Assembly: GCA_964619315.1 (NCBI GenBank)
Contig: CAZUEH010000019.1
Coordinates: 1-22,412 of the forward strand
Length of the DNA stretch: 22,412 bases
Source: Fimisoma sp964619315
Lineage (GTDB): Bacteria; Bacillota; Clostridia; Peptostreptococcales; Anaerovoracaceae
Direction: 5' to 3'
Positions 1 through 7,019 of this stretch are shown here, one piece after another. Both the position numbers and the translations under genes were made by a program. Within the stretch, counting starts at the first letter, position 1; every line of letters begins with the position of its first letter. The notes beneath the pieces were generated by a model, which saw only the letters and a program-made list of their open reading frames with translations, was not told the DNA's origin and searched no databases.

Positions 1-84
1 CTCATGGGTCCAGTCATGGCTGATCTAAAAGGTCAGGCAGACGGCAACACTGTTAGAAAGGTTGTTATGGACTTTTTGGGATAG
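1..84 (+). CDS. GatB/YqeY-domain protein, C-terminal end only
   Basis: The first 28 codons of the window are open and end in TAG at 82-84. The visible peptide contains GPVMADLKGQADGNTVRKVV, which matches the end of YqeY-type proteins, where a KG-(R/K/Q)-ADG segment precedes a short hydrophobic C-terminal helix. This tRNA-amidotransferase-like helical domain is known from GatB, but the standalone YqeY protein has no settled role. In Bacillota yqeY commonly lies just before phoH, which agrees with the gene block downstream. Only the tail is visible, so GatB itself cannot be formally excluded. Confidence 0.7.
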   Translation, partial: LMGPVMADLKGQADGNTVRKVVMDFLG

Positions 85-97
85 AAAAGACTTACGA

Positions 98-126
98 GGC
101 TCTCCGCTGTGCGGAGAGCTTTCTTT
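98..126 (+). terminator. Rho-independent terminator of the yqeY-like gene
   Basis: A perfect 9-bp stem, gctctccgc (99-107) and gcggagagc (111-119), has a 3-nt loop, can gain a G-T closing pair, and is followed by a T-rich run (120-126). It lies 14 nt after the stop codon. Confidence 0.85.
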
Positions 127-141
127 GTTAATATGGGTATA

Positions 142-147
142 TATAAT
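142..147 (+). promoter_or_regulatory. Candidate -10 box for the moaC operon
   Basis: A perfect TATAAT lies just after the upstream terminator and about 100 nt before moaC. No good -35 element is visible 16-18 nt upstream. Transcription from here would start near 154, inside the left arm of the hairpin element at 149-216. Confidence 0.4.
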
Positions 148-148
148 T

Positions 149-216
149 TAGCTTTTCTCAATGTGCTTTAATCGCTCCAAATGTTGGGGCCTTAGAAAAC
201 ATATTGAGAAAAGCTA
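149..216 (+). other. 68-nt folded element upstream of moaC (RNA leader or small inverted-repeat element)
   Basis: Positions 149-165 and 200-216 form a 17-bp helix, with 14 perfect outer pairs, one G-U and two further pairs. Inside it, gctccaa (174-180) and ttggggc (184-190) form a second 7-bp helix with a 3-nt loop. Two unpaired strands, 166-173 and 191-199, separate the helices. No T-run follows, so it does not look like a terminator. It begins and ends in TA, so a tiny mobile inverted-repeat element is an alternative to an RNA leader. I do not recognise the molybdenum cofactor riboswitch core in it. Confidence 0.55.
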
Positions 217-243
217 CTAAACAAATGACTAGGAGGGAAGCAA

Positions 244-720
244 ATGGAATTGAATCATTTTGACAAAAGTGGCAAGGCTATAATGATAGATGTAGCAGAA
301 AAAAAAGAAACGGCCCGAGTAGCCGTAGCCAAAGGAACCATCAAAGTCAGTGAAGCTGTTTATGAAGCAATAGAAAAAGGTTCATCGGCAAAAGGCGATG
401 TTCTTGGAGTTGCAAGGACAGCAGGCATTATGGCGACAAAGAAAACATGGGAACTTATACCGATGTGCCATTTGATTCCTATCGAAAGTTGCAAGATAGA
501 TTTTGATTGCGACCCAGACACAAAGCAAATTCATTGTACCTGCACCGTCAAAACTACAGGTAAAACTGGAGTTGAAATGGAGGCGTTGACGGGTGTAAGC
601 ACAGCGTTACTTACGGTATATGATATGTGCAAGGCTCTTGATAAAACAATGGAAATTGGTGAGATATATCTTAGCCGCAAAGAAGGCGGCAAGAGTGGAA
701 CAATAATAAACGAGAGGTGA
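244..720 (+). CDS. moaC: Cyclic pyranopterin monophosphate synthase MoaC
   Basis: MoaC converts the product of MoaA into cyclic pyranopterin monophosphate, the first stable intermediate of molybdopterin synthesis, in the cytoplasm. The 158-residue protein has the family's full length. Its signatures are MCHLIPI (74-80), KTGVEMEALTGVSTALLTVY (107-126), and the catalytic Asp127 and Lys130 in YDMCK; Lys50 is a further likely active-site lysine. ATG at 244 follows aggaggg at 231-237. The gene is followed after 3 nt by mogA/moaB, so the two are probably co-translated. moaA and moeA are not in this window, so the pathway must be completed elsewhere. Identity is clear from motifs and length. Confidence 0.95.
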   Translation: MELNHFDKSGKAIMIDVAEKKETARVAVAKGTIKVSEAVYEAIEKGSSAKGDVLGVARTAGIMATKKTWELIPMCHLIPIESCKIDFDCDPDTKQIHCTCTVKTTGKTGVEMEALTGVSTALLTVYDMCKALDKTMEIGEIYLSRKEGGKSGTIINER

Positions 721-723
721 AAA

Positions 724-1230
724 ATGGAGAAGTTCAAAGCAGCAATCATAACTCTCAGCGACAAAGGTGCCGCCGGAAAACGCAACGATGAAAGTGGCCC
801 GTTAGCTAAGTCAATTTTAGAAGAAAACTGTAACTGCACTGTAGCAGAAATGATAATAATACCAGATGAGCCAGCCGAGCTAAAAGGGAATCTAATTGAA
901 ATGTGCGACAAGAAGGGCTACGATTTGATCCTCACCACTGGAGGAACAGGGCTTTCGCCAAGAGATTTTACGCCTGAGGCTACTATGGAAGTGGCTGATA
1001 GAAATGTGCCGGGAATTGCAGAGTACATGAGGGTTAAATCTTTTGAAATAACTCCAAGGGCAATGTTGTCCAGGGGAGTATCGGTAATGCGTGGTCGTAC
1101 TCTCATAATCAATTTGCCGGGAAGCCCAAAGGCAGTAAAAGAAAATTTGGAGTTTATAATTCCGGCTTTAGAGCATGGGCTTGAGATAATGACAGGCAAA
1201 ACGGGAGAGTGCGGAAGCTCGTCGAAATAG
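724..1230 (+). CDS. mogA: Molybdopterin adenylyltransferase, MogA/MoaB family
   Basis: Members of this family adenylylate molybdopterin before molybdate insertion by MoeA. The 168-residue protein shows the MoCF-binding fold motifs: TTGGTGLSPRDFTPEAT from residue 71, with the GTG loop that binds molybdopterin, and INLPGSPKAVKENL from residue 129. It starts 3 nt after the moaC stop, with gagaggtg as a ribosome site lying across that stop. In many Clostridia MogA is fused to or adjacent to a MOSC domain; here the MOSC gene is separate and sits beyond a reversed gene. MoaB and MogA cannot be firmly told apart by eye. Confidence 0.9.
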   Translation: MEKFKAAIITLSDKGAAGKRNDESGPLAKSILEENCNCTVAEMIIIPDEPAELKGNLIEMCDKKGYDLILTTGGTGLSPRDFTPEATMEVADRNVPGIAEYMRVKSFEITPRAMLSRGVSVMRGRTLIINLPGSPKAVKENLEFIIPALEHGLEIMTGKTGECGSSSK

Positions 1231-1247
1231 AATTATATGCGAGCTTC
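1214..1247. repeat. Inverted repeat spanning two convergent stop codons
   Basis: gaagctcg (1214-1221) and cgagcttc (1240-1247) are perfectly complementary around an 18-nt loop. The element covers the last codons of mogA and of the opposite PHP gene, whose stops lie 2 nt apart. No T-run follows on either strand, so a classic terminator is doubtful. Confidence 0.35.
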
Positions 1248-2054
1248 AACAAAATTGCCCATATCGTCAATAGACATTATGGTTTCGAAGCCACATAGTT
1301 GGGCGAGGCGCAGGGCATCATCGAAAGCAAAATCGACGGTGTCGACTGAATGGGTGTCAGAGGACAGGATGATTTTGCCACCGCCTTTATGGATTTTCCG
1401 CAAGATTGATTCTGACGGATACGGGGTTGACCTGTAACCTTTCGACATGGCGCCAGTATTTATCTCAAAGATGGCGCCAGATGGCAAAAGACGCTCCAAA
1501 GCATTGTCAACCGCAGCCACATATTCAGGGTGACTTTCGTCAAACATATGGACTTGCTCGTTGAATTTTGTAAGCAAATCAAAATGCCCGATTATATTGC
1601 AATTAGTGCGGTTGTGCACATCTGAAACTGTGGAGAAATAGTCCTTGGCAAGGGCAAGAGAATTACCTCCATAGAGATTTTCGCAATCTGCAACAAGGGA
1701 ATCAGCACCGTAATCAACGTAGACATATTTATCGAAGTTTTTATTATAAAAAGCATGAACTGAGCCGATGACATAGTCATAATAATCAGTTGGTTGGTTG
1801 GAAAAGTAGTCTTGTTCAACGCCACATAGAATTTTTATTTGAGAACGGTATTTGTCAGCCAACATTTTGACGTCCTCACGGTAGGTGAGAGTGTCATCGA
1901 GGCTCATACAATAGCTTTCATCAAAATTAGTATAACTGTGTCCAGAGAAACCGAACACATCAAAATTGTGGTCGATTGCCGCAAGAACCATTTCCTCGGT
2001 TGTATTTTTTCCGTCGCAAAAATTTGTGTGCGAATGTAAGTTGATTTTTTTCAT
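1233..2054 (-). CDS. PHP-domain phosphoesterase, histidinol-phosphatase-like
   Basis: The 273-residue protein is a PHP-superfamily hydrolase, a trinuclear-metal phosphatase fold shared by HisK/HisJ histidinol phosphatases. Likely metal ligands are visible in order: His7 and His9 (LHSHT), Asp14, His39 (GFSGHS), Glu80 (GVEQDY), His100 (GSVHAF), His157 (GHFD), Asp233 and His235 (SSDTHS). The length fits HisJ-type enzymes. ATG at 2054 is preceded on the minus strand by ggaagg with a 7-nt gap. No other histidine genes are present, so the substrate could be a different phosphate ester. It is read against its Moco neighbours and separates mogA from the MOSC gene. Confidence 0.85.
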   Translation of the reverse strand: MKKINLHSHTNFCDGKNTTEEMVLAAIDHNFDVFGFSGHSYTNFDESYCMSLDDTLTYREDVKMLADKYRSQIKILCGVEQDYFSNQPTDYYDYVIGSVHAFYNKNFDKYVYVDYGADSLVADCENLYGGNSLALAKDYFSTVSDVHNRTNCNIIGHFDLLTKFNEQVHMFDESHPEYVAAVDNALERLLPSGAIFEINTGAMSKGYRSTPYPSESILRKIHKGGGKIILSSDTHSVDTVDFAFDDALRLAQLCGFETIMSIDDMGNFVEARI

Positions 2055-2086
2055 GACAATACCTTCCTTATGGTTGAATTTTAACT

Positions 2087-2116
2087 TTCAAATTAGAAAC
2101 TGTCAATAAGTATAAT
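2087..2116 (+). promoter_or_regulatory. Candidate promoter for the MOSC gene
   Basis: A perfect TATAAT (2111-2116) lies 21 nt before the MOSC start codon. The best upstream hexamer, ttcaaa at 2087-2092 with an 18-nt spacer, is weak. The region is divergent from the PHP gene. Confidence 0.45.
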
Positions 2117-2137
2117 ATTTATAAAGGAGATAGCAAA

Positions 2138-2569
2138 ATGGGTACAATCAAGGCTGTTTGCATAAGCGAGAAAAAAGGCACTGCAAAAGTAAATGTAGGT
2201 GAAGGCCTGTTAATAAAGGATTTTGGCATAGAAAATGATGCCCACGGTGGCAGCAGCGGTCACAGACAGGTAAGCCTTTTGTCATATGAAAAAATTGAAG
2301 ATTTCAAAAAAGCCGGCGCATCTGTAGAAGATGGCAGCTTCGGAGAAAATCTAATAGTGGAGGGCTTTGAACTAAAAGCACTTCCTATTGGAACTAAACT
2401 GGCGTGCGGAGAAGCGATACTTGAAGTCAGTCAGATAGGCAAGAAGTGTCACAGCCAATGTGCCATAGGAGAAACTATGGGAACGTGTATAATGCCAACA
2501 GAAGGAATTTTTGGCAAGGTTATAAAAGGTGGAAAAGTCAAAATTGGAGACCAAGTAACAGTGGTTTAG
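2138..2569 (+). CDS. MOSC-domain protein (Moco-binding)
   Basis: MOSC domains bind molybdenum cofactor and carry or transfer it or its sulfur, as in Moco sulfurases and YiiM-type proteins. This 143-residue single-domain form has the hallmark FGENL (68-72), HGG near residue 36, and a cysteine cluster: Cys104 and Cys108 (GKKCHSQC) and Cys117 in GTCIMPTEG. In the family one of these cysteines is the sulfur or Moco ligand. Standalone MOSC genes beside moaC and mogA are common in Clostridia, and their exact role is not settled. ATG at 2138 has a strong aaaggaga site. Confidence 0.9.
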   Translation: MGTIKAVCISEKKGTAKVNVGEGLLIKDFGIENDAHGGSSGHRQVSLLSYEKIEDFKKAGASVEDGSFGENLIVEGFELKALPIGTKLACGEAILEVSQIGKKCHSQCAIGETMGTCIMPTEGIFGKVIKGGKVKIGDQVTVV

Positions 2570-2652
2570 AGTAGAGAATCAAGATAAAACACCGAATTCA
2601 CCAAAAGATTGAAGAAAAAGCCTTTCAAAAGGCCTAAATTCTAAAGAAAGAT

Positions 2653-2681
2653 TTGAATTTTTACCATAAAGAAAATATAAT
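2653..2681 (+). promoter_or_regulatory. Sigma-A promoter for the phoH operon
   Basis: TTGAAT (2653-2658) and a perfect TATAAT (2676-2681) are 17 nt apart. Transcription would begin near 2688, giving a leader of about 50 nt. The rest of the 170-nt gap (2570-2739) holds only a short hairpin at 2621-2634 (gcctt/aaggc type) without a T-run on this strand. Confidence 0.8.
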
Positions 2682-2739
2682 AGAGACAGACATAAATTAA
2701 ATGCTTATTAACAAACAAAAGCAGGACAGGAGATTTTAA

Positions 2740-3735
2740 TTGGATAGAAAAATTCAGCTAGTTGAAGAAATTGATAGAATTGAACTTTTTGGCAATTTAG
2801 ATGCAAATCTGGAGTTGATAAAAGAGGCCACGGCAGTGGACATATTTCAGAGAGACAACGAGTTGATTCTAAAAGTAGACGACAATAAACCTCTCGAAGC
2901 TCAGCAAGAAGCCTTAGATATGGCGCAGGGCATAGTGGAGGAATTCATAAATGTTTTGAAGTCTGGGGAGACATTAGGAAAGCAAAAGGCTGCCTATGTT
3001 ATAGGTCTCAAAAAAGAAGGACTTTCATACAAAGAAAGCAATATAGTCAAGGACATAATATGCTTTACTCACAAAGGAAAACCACTAAAGCCTAAGACTT
3101 TAGGCCAGAAGCAATATGTGGAAAGCATTCGCAAAAGCGATATAGTCTTTGGAATTGGCCCAGCAGGAACGGGTAAAACATATATAGCAGTAGCTATGGC
3201 AATAAACGCTTTTAAGAATAAAGAAGTTCAGAAGATAATCCTTGCAAGACCAGCTGTTGAAGCAGGGGAGCGGTTAGGATTTTTGCCGGGAGATTTGCAA
3301 GACAAAGTGGATCCTTACCTAAGACCTCTTTATGATGCACTTTATGATGTTCTTGGAAGAGACGCAGCAATAAGGCTAAAAGAAAAAGAAGCTATTGAGG
3401 TAGTTCCTCTTGCATATATGAGAGGCCGTACATTGGATAATTCATTTATCATCTTGGATGAGGCCCAAAACACCACTAAAGAACAGATGAAAATGTTCCT
3501 TACTAGAATGGGATTTGGCTCTAAGGTTGTTGTAACTGGCGACATTACGCAGATTGATTTGCCTAAGGGCAAAAAATCAGGACTTGTAGAAGCCACCAAA
3601 ATCTTGAAAAACGTAGGTGGGATTGAGTTTTGTCACCTAAAGGATACAGATGTAGTGAGGCATGAGATGGTTAGAAAAATAATAAATGCCTATGACCGTT
3701 ACTACAAAAAATATCCGGAAGAGTTACAGGAATAG
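2740..3735 (+). CDS. phoH: PhoH-family ATPase
   Basis: PhoH proteins are cytoplasmic P-loop ATPases linked to RNA metabolism, usually encoded beside the endoribonuclease YbeY. The 331-residue protein has Walker A GPAGTGKT (140-147) and Walker B FIILDEAQNTT, with Asp240-Glu241. The N-terminal 110 residues are the extension typical of bacterial PhoH. The start is TTG at 2740, with ggacagga upstream at 2723-2730; no better in-frame ATG lies nearby. It is the first gene of a block in which ybeY follows after 8 nt. Identity is firm; the biochemical role of the family is only partly known. Confidence 0.95.
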   Translation: MDRKIQLVEEIDRIELFGNLDANLELIKEATAVDIFQRDNELILKVDDNKPLEAQQEALDMAQGIVEEFINVLKSGETLGKQKAAYVIGLKKEGLSYKESNIVKDIICFTHKGKPLKPKTLGQKQYVESIRKSDIVFGIGPAGTGKTYIAVAMAINAFKNKEVQKIILARPAVEAGERLGFLPGDLQDKVDPYLRPLYDALYDVLGRDAAIRLKEKEAIEVVPLAYMRGRTLDNSFIILDEAQNTTKEQMKMFLTRMGFGSKVVVTGDITQIDLPKGKKSGLVEATKILKNVGGIEFCHLKDTDVVRHEMVRKIINAYDRYYKKYPEELQE

Positions 3736-3743
3736 GAGAAACT

Positions 3744-4196
3744 ATGAAGATATATCTTGAAGAGGAACAGGTGTTAGAAGATAATTTGCTTGAAAAAATG
3801 GAGCAAGTGTCAGATATCCTCCTAAAAAGCGAGGATATAGATTCGGATAGGGCAGAAATAAGCCTTACCCTTGTTACACCCAGCCAAATCAAAGATCTAA
3901 ACAGAGATTATAGGGAAGTGGATAAGATAACAGATGTCCTTTCCTTTCCGCAATTCGATGATATGAATGACTTGCCTGAACAAGGGGAACTTTGCTTGGG
4001 TGATGTGGTAATATGTATAGACAAAGTCAAAGAACAGGCAGAAGAATACGGACATTCTTACGAAAGAGAACTGCTGTATCTGTTTGTTCACAGCTTGCTC
4101 CACCTTGTAGGTTACGACCACATGGAGGAAGAACAGAAAAAAGACATGAGAAAACAAGAAGAAGAGATTATGAGTCAGATGGATTTAAGGAGGTAG
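3744..4196 (+). CDS. ybeY: Endoribonuclease YbeY (16S rRNA maturation)
   Basis: YbeY is a metal-dependent RNase needed for 16S rRNA 3'-end maturation and ribosome quality control. The 150-residue protein has the metal-binding motif HSLLHLVGYDH, with His116, His120 and His126, and the conserved VLSFPQ segment near residue 65. ATG at 3744 follows taggaga at 3733-3739. In Bacillus a dgkA gene sits between ybeY and cdd; it is absent here and cdd begins 4 nt after the stop. Confidence 0.96.
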   Translation: MKIYLEEEQVLEDNLLEKMEQVSDILLKSEDIDSDRAEISLTLVTPSQIKDLNRDYREVDKITDVLSFPQFDDMNDLPEQGELCLGDVVICIDKVKEQAEEYGHSYERELLYLFVHSLLHLVGYDHMEEEQKKDMRKQEEEIMSQMDLRR

Positions 4197-4200
4197 ACCT

Positions 4201-4581
4201 ATGAAGTACAGAGAACTTTATGAAAAGGCATGTAAGGCAGTACCTTTTGCCTATGCACCGTTTTCAGATTTCAAAGTAGGGGCAGCCCTTTTATGTAAGA
4301 ACGGGGAAGTGTTTACAGGAGTAAATGTAGAAAACTCTTCTTTTGGCGCAACTATATGTGCCGAAAGAACGGCTTTTGTAAAGGCGATTTCCGAAGGAAA
4401 TAAAGAGTTTGAAGCTATCGCAGTAGTTGCAGACAAGGGAGAAGCATGGCCATGTGGCATATGCAGACAATTTATGAAAGAGTTCTGCGAAGACGATTTC
4501 AAAATAATAACAGGAGCAGATGTAGATTCATTAAAGATGTACACGATGGATGAAATCTTGCCGGAAGGATTTAAATTATGA
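4201..4581 (+). CDS. cdd: Cytidine deaminase
   Basis: This 126-residue enzyme deaminates cytidine or deoxycytidine to uridine forms in pyrimidine salvage. Zinc ligands are Cys53 in CAERTA and Cys85 and Cys88 in PCGICRQF. Glu55 is the proton shuttle, and NVENSS (42-47) binds the nucleoside. The ribosome site aggaggt lies over the end of ybeY. The stop overlaps the era start by 4 nt (ATGA at 4578-4581), so translation is probably coupled. Its product feeds the same uracil pool as the uraA-pyrR operon further on. Confidence 0.96.
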   Translation: MKYRELYEKACKAVPFAYAPFSDFKVGAALLCKNGEVFTGVNVENSSFGATICAERTAFVKAISEGNKEFEAIAVVADKGEAWPCGICRQFMKEFCEDDFKIITGADVDSLKMYTMDEILPEGFKL

Positions 4582-5504
4582 AAACTGGATTTATCGGAAT
4601 AGTAGGTAGGCCTAATGTGGGTAAATCCACGTTGCTTAATGCAATATTGGGAGAAAAAATCGCTATAACGGCGGACAAACCTCAGACTACGAGAAACACC
4701 ATAAGAGGAATTTATACTCGTATTGCTGAGGAAGAATTGGTTAAAGGTGTAGCTCAGTCTAAACCTAAAGAGGATGTTCAGATGGTATTTATCGATACGC
4801 CGGGCATTCACAAGCCTCACAGCAAACTGGGTAGCTTTATGACTGATTCGGCTGTCAACACTTTCAAAGAGGTTGATGTCATCTTATTCTTGGTTGATAG
4901 CGATATAGACAAAGGCCCAGGAGACAAATACATCATTGAAATGCTAAAGAATGTAGACACTCCAAAGCTACTTGTAATCAACAAGATAGATAAAATGGAA
5001 CCTGAAGAATTCCAAAAGATATACGAAGATTATGACTCAATGGACGTTTTCCAAGGCGTGTTTGGCACCTCAGCACTTGAAGGCAAAAATGTAGAGCGTT
5101 TATGTGATGCTATAGAGGGTTATTTAGAAGAAGGACCGATGTATTTCCCTGCTGACATGGTTACCGATCATCCGGAAAGGTTCATCGTAAGCGAAATAAT
5201 CAGAGAAAAACTGTTGCATTACTTACAAGATGAAATACCTCATGGAGTTGCAGTGGAAATCGAAAGTTTCAAGGAAGAAGAAAAAGTAACTCGTATCGGA
5301 GCCGTTATCTATTGTGAAAGAAAATCCCACAAGGGAATCATAATAGGCAAAGGCGGCAAAAAGCTTAAAGGTGTAGGCAAAAGTGCTAGACTTGAAATAG
5401 AAGCACTGCTGGGATGCAAGGTTTTCATGGAACTTTGGGTCAAAGTAAAAGAAAACTGGAGAGATTCTGACTTTGCACTTTCCAACTTTGGATATAAGGA
5501 TTAA
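4578..5504 (+). CDS. era: GTPase Era
   Basis: Era is an essential GTPase that binds the 3' end of 16S rRNA and assists 30S assembly. The 308-residue protein has G1 GRPNVGKS (10-17), G3 DTPG (73-76), G4 NKID (135-138) and a C-terminal KH RNA-binding domain with the GKGGKKLKG loop. A stretch of about 14 residues before G3 (EEELVKGVAQSKPK) is longer than in typical Era and looks like a surface insert. The start overlaps cdd by 4 nt and recO follows after 5 nt. Confidence 0.97.
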   Translation: MKTGFIGIVGRPNVGKSTLLNAILGEKIAITADKPQTTRNTIRGIYTRIAEEELVKGVAQSKPKEDVQMVFIDTPGIHKPHSKLGSFMTDSAVNTFKEVDVILFLVDSDIDKGPGDKYIIEMLKNVDTPKLLVINKIDKMEPEEFQKIYEDYDSMDVFQGVFGTSALEGKNVERLCDAIEGYLEEGPMYFPADMVTDHPERFIVSEIIREKLLHYLQDEIPHGVAVEIESFKEEEKVTRIGAVIYCERKSHKGIIIGKGGKKLKGVGKSARLEIEALLGCKVFMELWVKVKENWRDSDFALSNFGYKD

Positions 5505-5509
5505 GTAGA

Positions 5510-6271
5510 ATGATAACTGATACAGAAGGTATTGTACTTAGACAGGTCAAAGCAGCTGGTGGACGAAGAATGATTTCTTTGTTTTCAAAGAAATTTGGCA
5601 AGATAAGTGTAGGCACAAGCCTTAACGAAGGCGGCAAGAACAAGACCGCCCTTGCAGTACGAGCGTTCAGCTACGGCCGTTATGAGCTATTTAAGAGCCG
5701 AGATAACTACAATTTGAATAATGGGCAAATCATCAAGAGTTATTATGGAATAGGCGAGGATTTGGACAAATATATGGCCGCATCTTACGTGCTTGAACTC
5801 ACGGAAAAACTGCTTCCAGAGGAAATGGTCCAGCCACGAATTTTTTCTCTGCTCCTTGAGTTTTTAGAGGCTCTTGAAAAAAGGGGTAAAAAGCAGAAAA
5901 CCCTTGTAATGGCTTATATTATCAAGGTACTTGATATATTAGGAACGATGCCAGAATTAAACTCATGTGCTTGTTGTGGCAAAGCAATATCCACTGGAGC
6001 GGAAGAAAATGTGCGGTTTAGTATCAAGGAGGGTGGCATAGTCTGTAATGATTGTGCAAAAGCTCTTGAAACAGAAAAGGAACGCCCATTGATTTATAAG
6101 CTCAATGTTGGTATAATAGATGTGTTAAGGTACTTTCAAAGAATGCCGATGGCAGCTTTTGAAAAGATAGCTTTAGATGAAAATATGCAAAACACCTTGC
6201 AAGAAATGATGAGAGAATATATATCCTATCACATGGATATAAGGGGATTGAAAAGTGAAAGCTTTTTCTAA
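5510..6271 (+). CDS. recO: DNA repair protein RecO
   Basis: RecO loads RecA onto single-stranded DNA with RecR in recombinational repair. The 253-residue protein has an N-terminal OB-like region (TEGIVLRQVKAAGGRRMISL, residues 5-24) and a helical C-terminal half. A zinc finger is formed by Cys153 or Cys155, Cys156 (CACCGK), Cys179 and Cys182 (CNDC). The ATG lies 5 nt after era with only a weak aagga site about 10 nt upstream, so translation may depend on coupling with era. Confidence 0.95.
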   Translation: MITDTEGIVLRQVKAAGGRRMISLFSKKFGKISVGTSLNEGGKNKTALAVRAFSYGRYELFKSRDNYNLNNGQIIKSYYGIGEDLDKYMAASYVLELTEKLLPEEMVQPRIFSLLLEFLEALEKRGKKQKTLVMAYIIKVLDILGTMPELNSCACCGKAISTGAEENVRFSIKEGGIVCNDCAKALETEKERPLIYKLNVGIIDVLRYFQRMPMAAFEKIALDENMQNTLQEMMREYISYHMDIRGLKSESFF

Positions 6272-6299
6272 AATTAAGGATTATTAGGAGGAAATTAGA

Positions 6300-6986
6300 A
6301 TGGAAATCACTTTAGAAAAAATCGAATTGGTCAAGGACAGAACTGGAGTATCATATAAAGAGGCGAAAGAAGCCTTAGAAGCTACCGATGGCAGCGTGGT
6401 AGACGCTATCATTGCTATTGAAGAAACTATTAACTTAAAACCAGGGAACAAAGCAAGCGAGTTTGCTGATGAAACTGTCGAAAAAGTCAAAGAATTGGTT
6501 AAAAAAGGTAACGTTACTAAAATCTCTATCAAAAGAGATGACGAAACTCTAATCAATATTCCTATTAACGTTGGAATCATTGGAACTATAATTGCACCTT
6601 GGGGAATCATAGCTGCCGCTGTTGCTGCTTTTGGTTTCAGATGCAAAATTGAACTTACAAAGGATGACGGAAGCGTTGTTGATGTAAGCCAAAAGGCTGA
6701 AACATTAGCTAACGACGTCAAAGAAAAGGGTTCTGTTGTAGTGGATGAAGTCGTTACAAAGGGTAGCGCTATATATGAAGATGTTAAGGAAAAAGCACCT
6801 GACGTTGTAAATGACATCAAAGAAAAAGGTGCAGATGTCTACTACTCCGTAGCTAACAAGGCTACTGACGTTTGGGATGGCATGAAAGAAAAGAAAAACA
6901 AATTCGAAGATAGAGCTGAAGACGCATTTGATGCCGCTGAAGAAAAAATCGAAGACATATTTGAAGATTATAAAAAAGAAGATTAA
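6300..6986 (+). CDS. DUF4342 protein with UBA-like N-terminus and 11-residue-repeat tail
   Basis: Three parts are visible in 228 residues. Residues 1-45 resemble a UBA/EF-Ts-like helical bundle (VKDRTGVSYKEAKEALEATD). Residues 60-120 match DUF4342, with GNVTKISIKRDDETLINIP and a hydrophobic glycine/alanine stretch (about 82-108) that could enter a membrane. Residues 129-227 are nine tandem 11-residue units, highly charged with lysine and acidic residues, predicting a long amphipathic helix. The start is TTG at 6300 with aggagg at 6285-6290. It lies between recO and glyS. No function is established for the family; membrane-surface binding is an inference from the tail. Confidence 0.85.
   Translation: MEITLEKIELVKDRTGVSYKEAKEALEATDGSVVDAIIAIEETINLKPGNKASEFADETVEKVKELVKKGNVTKISIKRDDETLINIPINVGIIGTIIAPWGIIAAAVAAFGFRCKIELTKDDGSVVDVSQKAETLANDVKEKGSVVVDEVVTKGSAIYEDVKEKAPDVVNDIKEKGADVYYSVANKATDVWDGMKEKKNKFEDRAEDAFDAAEEKIEDIFEDYKKED
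6684..6980 (+). repeat. Nine tandem 33-nt units encoding 11-residue repeats
   Basis: Within the DUF4342 gene, codons 129-227 fall into nine units of 11. Position 1 is mostly V, I or M, position 4 is K in six units, position 5 is small (G or A) in most, position 8 is mostly hydrophobic, and positions 10-11 are usually acidic or N. Examples are VKEKGSVVVDE, VKEKAPDVVND and IKEKGADVYYS. The last three units are more degenerate. Confidence 0.75.
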
Positions 6987-7019
6987 AATAACAAACAAGA
7001 TAGGTAGGGTTTATCAGAC

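Noticed and set aside
149..216. Molybdenum cofactor riboswitch upstream of moaC
   Set aside because: The position would fit, but the fold is a simple two-helix rod and I cannot find the conserved Moco RNA core, so it is reported only as an unnamed structured element.
2621..2634. Terminator after the MOSC gene
   Set aside because: A 5-bp hairpin exists, but the plus strand has no following T-run. Its T-run is on the other strand, where no gene needs it.
6987..7019. T-box leader for glyS
   Set aside because: Only 33 nt separate the genes, and no specifier loop or T-box sequence is present.
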